DNA of 64,000 bases from Strix aluco. Taxonomy: Eukaryota; Chordata; Aves; Strigiformes; Strigidae. The DNA is taken from the NCBI RefSeq assembly GCF_031877795.1, contig NC_133933.1, positions 6,074,632 through 6,138,631 on the forward strand, written 5' to 3'. Positions within the stretch are counted from its first letter, which is position 1. Each line of letters opens with the position of its first letter. Of the stretch, positions 13,191 through 23,480 are shown in pieces. The notes under the pieces are model-generated. The model made no database searches, was not told the DNA's origin, and worked only from the letters and a program-made list of their open reading frames with translations. Both the position numbers and the translations under genes were made by a program.

Positions 13191-13719
13191 TGGTGGTGTG
13201 TTGGTCTCAGACAGTTGCCGGCACCCACCCAGCCGCTCTCTCCCTCCCCCTCCTCCAAAGGACAGTGGGGGGAGAAATTGAGATGAAAAAGTTACTGGGT
13301 TGAAGTTATGACAAGGCGATCACTTTAATTAATTTATTAATTTATTGCCAGCTAAAATAGGTTTGCATAGTGAGAGACGAAAGGAAATTAAAACACCACC
13401 TTCCCTCGACCTCCTCTTTCTCAGGCTCAACATCACCCCCTCACCCCCAAATCCTCCACCCTCTCCTCCAGGAGGGGCTTGCAGGGCTGTTTCTCACATT
13501 TTTTTCCTCATTCCTCACTGTCAGGCACTGTTTTCTCTTTTCTTGAACCTGCTTCCCCCGAGGTGCTGCTGGTGTCGTGGTGGGGCTGGGCTGTGCCCTG
13601 CAGTGCAGCTGCCGGAACTGGCTGGAACTGGCCAGAACCGGCTGCCCCGGGCACGGGGCGGCCATGTCTCCCCTCACAGCCCCCCCCCGGCCAGCGCCAT
13701 CACACTGCCACACAATGCA
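13191..13719 (-). mobile_element. Solo LTR of an avian endogenous retrovirus (ERVL-like), diverged
   Basis: Read on the minus strand from 13719 to 13191, the segment begins tgcattgtgtggcag, passes a G-run and a GC-rich block with repeated tggccagttcc / agccagttcc phrases, then gagaaacagccctgca. Later it has two AATAAA signals (plus-strand 13333-13338 and 13341-13346), a purine-rich block, and gagagcggctgggtggg near its 3' end, finishing accaacacaccacca. This order of landmarks matches a retroviral LTR common in bird genomes that I recognise from memory; family assignment (ERVL class) is tentative. No internal retroviral genes and no second LTR adjoin it, so it is a solo LTR. It is clearly diverged, and no clean target duplication was seen. 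It lies 3' of TASP1 in the same orientation. Confidence 0.75.
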
Positions 13720-13955
13720 GTACCCGAGAGGAAAGAGTTCCCTTTTTGTCACAAAAAGTAAAGAAACAACACTTTCAAATACGGACAATTTGATTTCAAC
13801 TTTAAATCGAATCTCCTCTGGCCCACGGGCAGTGGGGCCAGGAGATTGCCAGCACAGCGTCACACTGCCCAGCTCTATCAGTCAGATACAACTCACATTT
13901 TAAGGAAACAATTCTAAAAAATATGTTTAAGAGGATTTCTACTGCAGGTACTGCA
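13720..13955. other. Short unique spacer
   Basis: AT-rich sequence between the solo LTR and duplication copy A, with nothing recognised. Confidence 0.5.
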
Positions 13956-14316
13956 GTGCCTCTCTAGAATCTGGAATTACATAGATCTAAATACTGTTAG
14001 AGTGACAAACCTTATCTAAACACTGTTAGAGTGACAAACCTTTTGAGATTCAGGAGATGCTTTTGAAATAGGGCTGCATATAGACTGCAGGTGCTGTTCA
14101 GTTATTTGCAAACATAACGCTATAAAGACTTTTCATGCAATTCAATGTCTTTGAACAAATGAATCCTGCTACAATCAATTGAACAGACCTCTTGGCGTAT
14201 CTTGTTGACTCAAAGCAAATGACTCATGTAACAACCAGAAGAAACAGAAATCACGGTGGAATTCCAGGTTTTCTTTTTTAAAATGTGTAGATATATACTC
14301 TAGAACTTCCCATCTA
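13956..14316. repeat. Direct duplication, copy A (about 350 bp)
   Basis: This segment is about 97% identical by eye to 16909-17260 in the same orientation. The shared part starts with gtgcctctcta and, after a short unmatched piece, runs from ctggaattacata (13971) to cttcccatcta (14316). Copy A carries an extra 29-bp tandem unit (two copies of atctaaa-actgttagagtgacaaacctt, about 13985-14042), which accounts exactly for its greater length over the 317-bp core of copy B. No coding frame or known transposon was recognised. Confidence 0.92.
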
Positions 14317-16908
14317 CAGTACATACAGAAGATGTTACAATCCAGGCTGGTATCATGGTTTATCGGCACTTAAACTTGAACACCGTGGTTTTGCCACAGG
14401 TGACTTGTATCACAGCAAACCGAAATCCTTGTTCATGTTTGTGCTGTGATGGGATGTAGTCTGTAGCGTTCAAACACATGCACCCAAAGTGAAACCAGAG
14501 CTGTAGAAATGATCACCTTTAGGAAAACTGTTGTAAATTATAAAACTATGCCGAGAGCCCTTGGCTAGTGAAGAGCTCCTTTTGGAGCAGTCATTGCCTG
14601 GCTGCATCAGATTATTTGCCCAGAGGAATCTGTGGTTTGGTTCTTCCACTTGGCTTTTCTAGCCCTGCACACCCACCAGATATTCCCAAATAATCCAACA
14701 AATAAGCATGAGTCATCAAAACATCTCGCACTGCCTCACTTCCAAAGCCTCCAGTGTTGACATTAAGGGACTCGTAATGTTTGAGTCCTCTAAGAGAAAT
14801 ACCTCCAAGGGTGACGCCATGCCTCCGCCAAAGCTGACAGCTGAGCTCCAAGTGACCTTGCTGGGGACAGGATCTCACCTCAAACATTTGCCTTCATGCG
14901 GTGCTTTCTGAAAACAGCATTTTAACAGCTTTGAAAGGCTTTTTGGTTTAGGAAGATGAGTTTAGTTGGTCTCTTTCTGTACGTCTATGTGGGTATTTAC
15001 AGCAATATAACTGAGTATAATAAACTGGGCGACTCCAGCCTAAATATCTGTTAGGATATATTGTAGCTGATCAGCTCCAAGAGGAATGATGACATAAGCT
15101 ATGGGGGCTCCTCCTTGTGAGTCCACCTGGATGTCTGACCAACATACACCTGCACACCACGCATAGGAACACCCTTGTGTGCCTGAAGGTGCACAGAGTC
15201 TAGTGGGGGCTAACCCTGTGAGGATGTGACACCCTTAGTCCTTAGCAGGCTTGTACAAACTCCAGGATGAGCGCTGACACCGTAACTTCACAGCTCTTTT
15301 CTCCCCGGGATGATTACACTATGAGTAGGTTGGAACCTGCCAGCTTTGCCACATTTACACCCTGTCATCACCCTGGAGCGACTGGTGAACTTCGCTCGCT
15401 GTTTCTCAGATGCTGTTTAAGAAACAAAGAAAAGCTGCTGCTTCAAACTCTTGTAGCCTGGACCCTAAGGAAACCATGCTTGCACATTCATGCTGTCCAT
15501 CTGTACGGTTTCAGCAATTCTTGCATCCATTAGCCAATTTCTACAAATCTGGAGAGGCCTACAGAGCTGACAGATGCTCACTGCCTACGGGAGGCTTGCA
15601 CAAAGCGCAGCCTGAGGGTTATAGGAAACCCTTGAGACCAGCAGCCAAGAGGTAGGAGCCACGTGCACTGTTGGCACTCAGGTACTCTGCTTCTTGCATA
15701 ACAGACATGTGGATACTCGGCCAAAAGTCTTGTAGCAGGTGGAGGCAGAGGAGCCAGGGCAGTTGACATTTCTGTACTGGGATAGGGAACATGGGAAGAA
15801 GAGCAGGATATTACCTTGCAAGGAACTGTGAACTCAAGAGTTGATAAAGAGGCATAGGATACAGGCCATAAAATAAGTGTGTTGCATCACTGTCACACAG
15901 GAGCCTTCCAAGGTAAGTGAGGAAGTCACATTTGTGCCTGTCGTAAGGCAGAAAGCCATAGGAAAGCAGGTCTCACTGTATCTGTAGCTCACGTGTTCGC
16001 CAACATATTTTATTTGGTTCATTAGGCAGGCAGGAGTGGCTAACAAGACATTTATTGTGTTCAAATCACCATTAAGTGATGCTAATGGTCTTTATGAGGA
16101 TTTATTGCCCAGGTTATGTGGAAGATAAATGTTCTGTCACTATAGGATCTAAATAATAAAAGTCAGTGTACAAGTCCTCCTTATCTCTGTGTTATCTCGG
16201 AGTGAATAATCAAGCACAGGGCTATTAGAGCAGAACAACCTCCCACAAGCTTTCCTGTAAAAAATGAACAAAAAGAAAAGAGGCAAGTTTTATTAATTGG
16301 TAGTGCTATCTTTAGACCCACTGCAGGAGTCCTTTACTGCAAGCTATCAGTGATGTCAGCTTCCATATAAAATCTAAATACAATTTTCTGCAAGTTGTAG
16401 GTTCTCGGCATTTCTTGGCAGATCTGGACTCTGATATGAGGCAGTGGCGCTTTCTCAACTCACCTGCAAGGCATCTACAAACCCCCCCACAGATACTTCA
16501 TGTTAAAAGCCATGGAAATTCTCTGTGTTTATCCTCATTTTGCCATAAACCAAAATGCGCCTTTCACATGAAAATGTTGGCCAGGTATAAAGTAACAGTT
16601 TATATTCCTTCATCCCTTCCTTATTAGCACTGTGAAGGATGTATCAATTCTTACCCAGATTTCTTGGAAATTCTTACAACTATCTCCTCTTATTCTTTAT
16701 CTTCTTTCCTTAAAACTAATTTTGTTTTTCACTTTACATTGATTCCCATTCTAGAGAAGTTTCTTTGTATACTCTGCTAACAAGAGCCTTTATTTCCTTA
16801 CCTAGCCACATTCTAAACTTTCCCTTCAACTCTCCAGTTCTCTTCTAAGTCTTCTCCTGCTGACCAAGCTGATCTGAAAAACAGATTCTTTCCTAAGTCA
16901 TATTCTAG
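14317..16908. other. Sequence between the two duplication copies, no gene recognised
   Basis: About 2.6 kb, with no long open frame, no retrotransposon protein similarity and no recognisable repeat. A stretch at about 16030-16200, with cattaagtgatgctaatgg and AT-rich flanks, looks like a possible conserved non-coding element by eye only. Confidence 0.5.
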
Positions 16909-17260
16909 GTGCCTCTCTATTGAACAGATGGGATTGCAGTCACCTGGAATTACATAGGTCCAAATACTCTTAGAGTGACAAACCTTTTGAGATTCAGGAG
17001 ATGCTTTTGAAATAGGGCTGCATATAGACTGCAGGTGCTGTTCAGTTATTTGCAAACATAACGCTATAAAGACTTTTCATGCAATTCAATGTCTTTGAAC
17101 AAATGAATCCTGCTGCAACAGAATGAACAGACCTCTTGGCGTATCTTGTTGACTCAAAGCAAATGACTCATGTAACAACCACAAGAAACAGAAATTACGG
17201 TGGAATTCCAGGTTTTCTTTTTTAAAATGTGTAGATATATACTCTAGAACTTCTCATCTA
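16909..17260. repeat. Direct duplication, copy B (about 350 bp)
   Basis: This is the partner of 13956-14316. The shared 11-mer gtgcctctcta (16909-16919) is followed by 24 bases not found in copy A, then the 317-bp core from ctggaattacata (16944) to cttctcatcta (17260). About ten substitutions separate the cores, and copy B lacks the extra 29-bp unit of copy A. The core does not start TG and end CA at its true limits, and no target duplication is evident. Confidence 0.92.
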
Positions 17261-19279
17261 ATTCTGGATCATTCTGCTCAAAACTGAGCTGTGAAGACTG
17301 TCTGGTTGCACCATTACCACATGCCACTGTGAAATGTTGTACCTGTAACACCATAATAACCAATAGTTCTGGCTTCTTTTTCTAGACTCTGCTATTAACG
17401 TTAACACTTCAAGTAACAATAGCAGTTACTGCAGCCTTGCTAATACTCCTGCATTAATTACTGGCTTTGCTTCCTCTTAGGCTTCCTTCTCCTTTCACAG
17501 CATCTTCCATACTGTCCTTTACAAGCGAATGGCTGCAGTTTCCTTAAATCAGGTCCCCTCTTCTTCCTCAGTCAAATCTCTTACATTTCACAGCGTTTCT
17601 GGAGGTTAATTCACAAGCAGAGCAGCATACTCTTTGTACCTACAGAACACACAATATGGAATTCAAATCACCTCTAAACTTATTTTAGTGTAACAGGCCT
17701 CTCCTCCGTGACTTGCTCAACTGCAGCCCTCTGAAGTCACTCATTGCAGAGCCACACTGTTAAGGTACAGAGCAAAGATGAAGGTACAGGAGCAAAGAAG
17801 GACAAAAAAAAAAGGGCTATATGTTAGGTTTGGTTTAGGCTATTACAAGCTTTTAGCAGCGAAATTTATTATGGCAGAAGACTGACCACTCTGGCACCAA
17901 CCTGTCTGCTACAAAATACTCTAGGACACGTAATTGTGTGTTTGGGTATAAAATCAATAGTATTCAAATTGTTTGTATTTATATGCATTTCATCTGGTTG
18001 CCTTTCCTTTATAATTTTATCCAGTTAGTGTTGTCAACTGTATAATTTCCTCTTGGACTGCATCTGCTTATGCCAGTGGCAATGGTTACTCATCACGTAC
18101 AAGAGTTTACAGACCACGTCATCGCAAAGTGTGTCTGTCCTCACCATTTATTTTTCATAAGCCCCTTTTAAGTTGAAAATAGAACTAGTAGCAGAATTAG
18201 ACCCATAATTAAAGTAGCGTAAGATCTTTCATGGGCTTAAGTAGAAGTTGGATGATAGAAAATTCTGCTCCTGCCAGTCTTCATGATTACTGATACAGAA
18301 ATTCGTACGTGGTAACAGTTTTCTTCTCCTAAGTACCTTAGCTAGAAAGTCAGCTCTGTACCTGGTTTGTGCCCTGTATGTTGCTTGTGATTCTCAAGAC
18401 AAGAGTATCCTTTTTTTCCCTTTATCCTCCACCTAGATCGAAGCAGGAGAAGTTGGACAATGAAAAGGCACATTGCCTAAGTAGCTTCCAGAAGAAGCCT
18501 GGCTTCTTTGATTAAAAAAAAAAATTAAAAAATTGATCTGAGTATTATAGAGACACAAAAGCAAAGCAAAACTAAAACAGTTGTCTGCTGTTTGAGTTAT
18601 GATTCTATATGTATGTATGTATACACACAATAAAGTTTTGAGATAGTGCAGGGAAAAAAAAAAAATCATATGCTGGAATCCAAATCTCCATAAAGAGATA
18701 TTAAGCAAGCAAGGAGAAGAAACAATTGAACAATTTACATTTTACAAGCCATTTTGCCATGCGTATTCTATGAAAGAATGAATCTATGCCAAAGTTTCTA
18801 TGAAGTCGGCACGGAAAAGCGCTTTTAGAATGAAAGGAGGCTAACACTTACTTTAGCTTTTCCAAAAACAATTCCATTTTCAAATATGGGTACGTACAAA
18901 CCCATACACATGATCTTCAATTCTTTCACTCACTACCTAGTGAAGCTTCCACACAATCATTTAATGCTGCATATTAGAGTAATTTTAAGGGCTGTGACAA
19001 TGCAGCTTCATTGTTGCAACATTTCTGAAGGGTTGTAGGATAGTTCTTCATTTCATCAGACCATGAGTCTGAGGATCCAGTCTGATCTCTCAGCACAAAC
19101 TATTTCAAGACAGGTGCATTCCACTTTTTTGTTTCTGCAACCTGGAAAGCCCCTGTTTCATATTATTTACAGAACCGTATAGAAATACCTTCAACCATAG
19201 GGCTACATTGACGTCACAATTGAAAAAGCACACAGAGGTGACAGTATCTCAATATATGCTGTAACATAAGAGCGAAAAT
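17261..19279. other. Intergenic sequence 3' of TASP1, no gene recognised
   Basis: AT-rich sequence with a short atgt/atac simple repeat near 18607-18630 and A-runs near 18520 and 18655. It may include the far end of a longer TASP1 3' UTR, since AATAAA hexamers occur on the minus strand at 17868-17873 and near 18148. Confidence 0.45.
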
Positions 19280-19301
19280 GAACTCAGGCTATTAAAAAAA
19301 A

Positions 19302-19307
19302 TTTATT
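19302..19307 (-). terminator. Candidate distal poly(A) signal for TASP1
   Basis: This is an AATAAA hexamer on the minus strand about 1.38 kb after the TASP1 stop, followed within 10 nt by a T-rich run on that strand. Further AATAAA hexamers occur farther left (for example 17868-17873), so the true transcript end is not settled. Confidence 0.35.
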
Positions 19308-20481
19308 AAGATCTTTTTCAATGAAAGATTGGTACTACAATCAATGTAACCATTTAATCAGTCAAGTATGTCTGTTATAGGCAGGCACAACATTACAAAA
19401 CAGGCAAGTACAATGCCTGATTAAGCGAATACAGTCTGAATATCTATTCATCCACTATTTCTGAAAAACAGAATTATCAAATATCCACCAGGGAAAAAGA
19501 TGAACTATTTTAGTTTCTCTTTGGCATACTTATCAGGACGATGAATTAATTACAAAAATCTTCTATTGCTGCCAGTGCTGTGAAGGAAAAAGTACTGAAC
19601 GGAAGATTGTATGTCAGAACTCACTTTTAGGACTCAGGCGATCTGGCTAACATATCAGAACTGGTGACAAATGACAGTTCAGCTGCCAATGCTTCACAAG
19701 GCAGACAAGGATTACATTGTTTTATAATGCAGTTTTGTTGAAGGTATAAAAAGAATTACAGTAAATTTATGCACAGTACATACATATTACACACAGTTAT
19801 ATAAATACCCATGCTGTGGCTGGACTTCAGGAAGTTGCTTTATCGATAAGAAAGCTAGTATCAGACCTCCCAACATCCATTTAATACACATTGCACTTCG
19901 CATCCAGTAATATGTTCATTTCTGTACCTCTCTTAAAAATAGATTTAAAACAGAAGCGAAGAATAATATCGAATCTTTCCATAAACTTTGTTTTCTTATT
20001 TACATTGTAATATTCCATTATACATAAAGACTGCGTTACGATACATTATCTTCATATAGCTTTTTGTAATACATACAGCTTGAAGCTATTAACATCTTGG
20101 TTTGGGAACAGAGATATGACCTATAAGACTATTTAAAAACAATTCTAGCCTTAATTTTGCTCTAGTTTGTTTCACTGAAACCATTCTTTGACAAAAAAAA
20201 ATCCTCCTTATTGGGGAGGAAAAAACCAACCCATGTTTAAACCACCTCTGGATTTCCTTAAACCACTGAGAAACTTAGAAACCATAATCATTTTTGCATA
20301 ATTATATAGCCACTTCAAAGGCCTGTTACTTGAAAATTTAGAACATGAATGACAATTGTGACCATATCTTTAAATTAATTTTTTTTCAAAAAAACCCTTT
20401 CAGTTATTTTTCAAACATAAAACAATGAGAATGCAATCATTAATCATACATATTCTTTGCACAACTGGGAAGAGTTCCTAT

Positions 20482-20487
20482 TTTATT
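20482..20487 (-). terminator. Candidate proximal poly(A) signal for TASP1
   Basis: This is an AATAAA hexamer on the minus strand about 205 nt after the TASP1 stop. The following minus-strand sequence (about 20460 down to 20420) is T- and TG-rich, as expected for a downstream element. It is a sequence-only call. Confidence 0.4.
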
Positions 20488-20689
20488 AGGGAAAAAATGA
20501 ACATGCACACACCCCCATTCACAGAGTGAGAACATAAACTACAGCAGCACTTGTCTCAAGTTATGGTGCACATGGTTGCAATACGGGGTATAAAACAAGA
20601 ATAGAACTTCCAACATCTGTAAAAACACAGAAAACTTATTGTACAAAAAGTCATTCACATTCTTCGCAATGAAGTGAGGGATCAGCTGT

Positions 20690-20782
20690 TCAGCTTTCTG
20701 GACTCTCCAGCCGACAAACTCCTCCTTCTATTGCCACGGACTGTCCTGCCACGGCTCCAGGAGGAAGTCTTGAAATGTGAGT
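20690..20782 (-). CDS. TASP1: TASP1 terminal coding exon 14, with stop codon
   Basis: This is the coding part of the last exon: 93 nt giving 30 residues and TGA (stop at 20690-20692 on the plus strand, read as minus). The peptide is THISRLPPGAVAGQSVAIEG followed by GVCRLESPES. The acceptor is a pyrimidine-rich tract ending tttttcacag, in phase 0, matching the phase 0 exit of exon 13. Conservation with human is complete until the last two residues, where the recalled human protein ends ESPVN and this one ends ESPES, with the same length. The exon continues leftwards into the 3' UTR. Confidence 0.94.
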   Translation of the reverse strand, partial: THISRLPPGAVAGQSVAIEGGVCRLESPES

Positions 20783-22660
20783 CTGTGAAAAATTCAAGAC
20801 AGTATTATCGAGCGAGAAAGGGAGGCAAAATTGTGCAGGACACAAAGCAAGCTTGTAAGTATTGAATGATTAAGCTGTTCCATCACTGAAGTCTGAGAGC
20901 AAACTACAGAGCACCTCGAAAAGCTGCAAACAACTGGGATTCTTTTATTTTGTTTGCATTAATGTTTAACACATAAAGGGAAGGACCACGACAGATGTGT
21001 AGAAAAGGTAAACTGGATGACCCGGTGCACTGAAAGTAGAAGAAAGGAATATCCAGCGTGAAGACAAAAGAAAAATAACCATGGTATTCCATGGTTTATA
21101 GGTCTATTTCTTAGGGAGATTCATAGAAGTTTAGTCCTGCATACAGAAATACACCTTACAGAAATCTTAGACACAGTAAACTATTTGGCAGAGATAAACT
21201 AACACTTCAGAGCATAAGGCAACTGCGATGATCAGGATGCAAAGAAGAAATTTCTCTGCATAAAATATCTACTTCTCCACCTAAAAAATACCCAAAGACT
21301 TCCTCTAAAATATTTTTTGCCAACCAGCAAATAAATGGACCCAAAGAGCAATTGCGTTTTTGTCTACAGGCGTCTTTTCCATGGAGAAGTTTTAAAAGCA
21401 GGCCTTTGAGATGGCTCTGTAATATTTCAGCCAGAAAGTAAAAGCCAAAAAGTGGGCGCATGTGTGTGTGCACCCAAAACTTCAGTTTATAACTGTTGTA
21501 ACTTAGTGACACTAAAAATCTGTTAAAGATCCTTTATATTCTGAGGCGCATTTTATTACTGATGGGCAAAAGTATTCACTTAGAAAAAGATACTTTGACT
21601 TATTTTTAAAAGTAATGACTTTTTTTCCCCCTTGCACATGTTTATGCTGTGAGAACTGCTTATGTTTTCATCCACAGTGTTGATTTTGAGCTACAGCAAG
21701 AGCCATGTACAGATACATCGACTGCTTTTATATAGGGCCAAGTGGCTAAAGCAATGTTTAAACAGAACAACAAAAGGAGTCAGAAGCATGTTTCTACAAA
21801 CTTCACTGTTTCCTACTCTCAGAGCTGCTGAGTGGGCTCTTGTAAAACATGAAAAAAAAGCCTTTGTGGAATTCCAAAATGCAATAGGGCTGATAACAGC
21901 ATTTCCACAGGCTTGAGGCAGAAAATAGCAATGGCAGGGACTCACCAGCTCAAGCTACGCTTCAGCCACCCCCCCGCTGGCCTTCATTTCCCTCATGAGT
22001 TCCGAGTTTCACCAAGTGGTTCATTAATGCTCAGACAATATAACGCTTAAACAATTATTAAATTAGGAACTAGAAATGATTCCTGCTATGATATAAAGGT
22101 CACAACACAGAAGTTGCTGGCATTTAGAAATTACAGCTTCCTGTAAGTGCAGCCAACTACATATTTAAGTTTTTATACATACATTATCCCATTTAAAAGA
22201 TTTAAGTGCTGCAAAATGTATAACTTGCAATGAGGCAATGGGTTGTGACAACAAGTATATAAGTTCAGCAAGCTTAACTTGAATCAATTGAGTGGAAAGT
22301 GATTTGAGACTGTAACCACAATTCATTGCATCGAAGAGATGTTTTGTATCTCAGAGGCAGCTTCTTTTAATTAATTTCTTGATAAGGGTATCCTGGTGCC
22401 TGCTCTTAGGTGGTCTTGTTTTCAGTTAAATTACAGAATGAGATTTAATTAAAAACATTTAAAGGTTTTCATTTTACTGCTAAAACTCTGATGTCTGGCC
22501 TTCCTGCTTGATATACGAACATCTTCCTACTTTGAGAACAGTTTTGGTTACAACTGTGATTTACCACTTCAAGAAGAAAAGATTCTTTTCAAATCTGTTA
22601 CAGTTTTCCCCCAAAATGTAACTGACAATTTTTGGAGATGTTATTTCGTAAGTTTAAATT

Positions 22661-22678
22661 AAAAAAAAAAAAAAAAAA
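22661..22678. repeat. A18 homopolymer
   Basis: An uninterrupted run of 18 A on the plus strand, with no recognisable retrocopy upstream. Confidence 0.85.
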
Positions 22679-23417
22679 GGAAAGAAAATGGAAGAAAAAC
22701 AAGTGGAAGAAGGATATTTTTATGACTGAGACCCCCAAGACATTTTTCAAGGTCTGTGAAAATTTCTAAATGACAAGTGGGACAGCCTGACAGTGTAGAA
22801 GTGGCATTGTTCGATGGTCACAGTAGCAAATTTCCTCAGTGGAAGAATGCCACCAATTGTTTAGTGAAATACTGCAATCAAAGCAAACCAGTGGTCCACT
22901 CTAAGGCAGGCATAATTTATAAGTGGGATTGCTTATACAGTGACCAGTCAGAATTATTAGCAGATCATGGTAGCAATACAATAAAAAGCACAGAGCCCAA
23001 GGATGCTGCCAAGAGGCATAAGAGAGGAAGCTTCTTACTGAAACAGAAGAAATATTAGCACTCTCATGATTATCTTGAATCTTATAATCAATTTTTTTCA
23101 TTATAACTACAACAGACCTGATCTGTGTAAATTAGTTTTCTGACCCAAGTTATAAATTAATTTTTTGCATAGGATTGATTTATCCCACAACCCAAAGTTA
23201 AGTGCCTAATAGACCCTTATGTAATTGCAGGAGCAAAATGTGAGGCTTCATTAAATCCACATGAAATCTATAGATCCTGTTAATGTAAAAAGTTAGTTAA
23301 GCATAATACCCCAATAAGCTTTTGAGCAAGGAAAGGAAAATATACAAGAGGGGATAAGAAGACAGTCAATACCTATCAATACATTATCAAGTAGCTATGC
23401 TTAAATAGCTGTCCAAA

Positions 23418-23480
23418 ACACATTTCCTATACAAAAACTCATTTCCTATAAAAGGAAAAACACATTTCCCATATAAAAGA
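23418..23480. repeat. Three-unit imperfect tandem repeat (about 19-23 bp)
   Basis: The units acacatttcctatacaaaa (23418), actcatttcctataaaagg (23437) and acacatttcccatataaaag (23460) follow one another with a few extra A between the second and third. It lies in TASP1 intron 13. Confidence 0.75.

Larger units (their letters stand above)
19280..20689 (-). other. TASP1: Probable TASP1 3' UTR (left limit uncertain)
   Basis: This AT-rich, non-coding stretch lies directly after the TASP1 stop codon on the minus strand. Two AATAAA hexamers on that strand (20482-20487 and 19302-19307) would give 3' UTRs of about 0.2 kb and 1.4 kb. ATTAAA variants also occur between them (for example near 19353 and 19880). 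No repeat was recognised within it. The limits are inferred from signals only. Confidence 0.55.

Noticed and set aside
13971..17260. The paired 317-bp repeats as LTRs of a small retroelement.
   Set aside because: The shared ends are not TG...CA at the true limits, there is no clear primer site or purine tract, the 2.6 kb between has no retroviral coding similarity, and there is no exact target duplication.
22777..23058. A 93-codon plus-strand frame in intron 13.
   Set aside because: No similarity to any family I know and no supporting signals; treated as chance.
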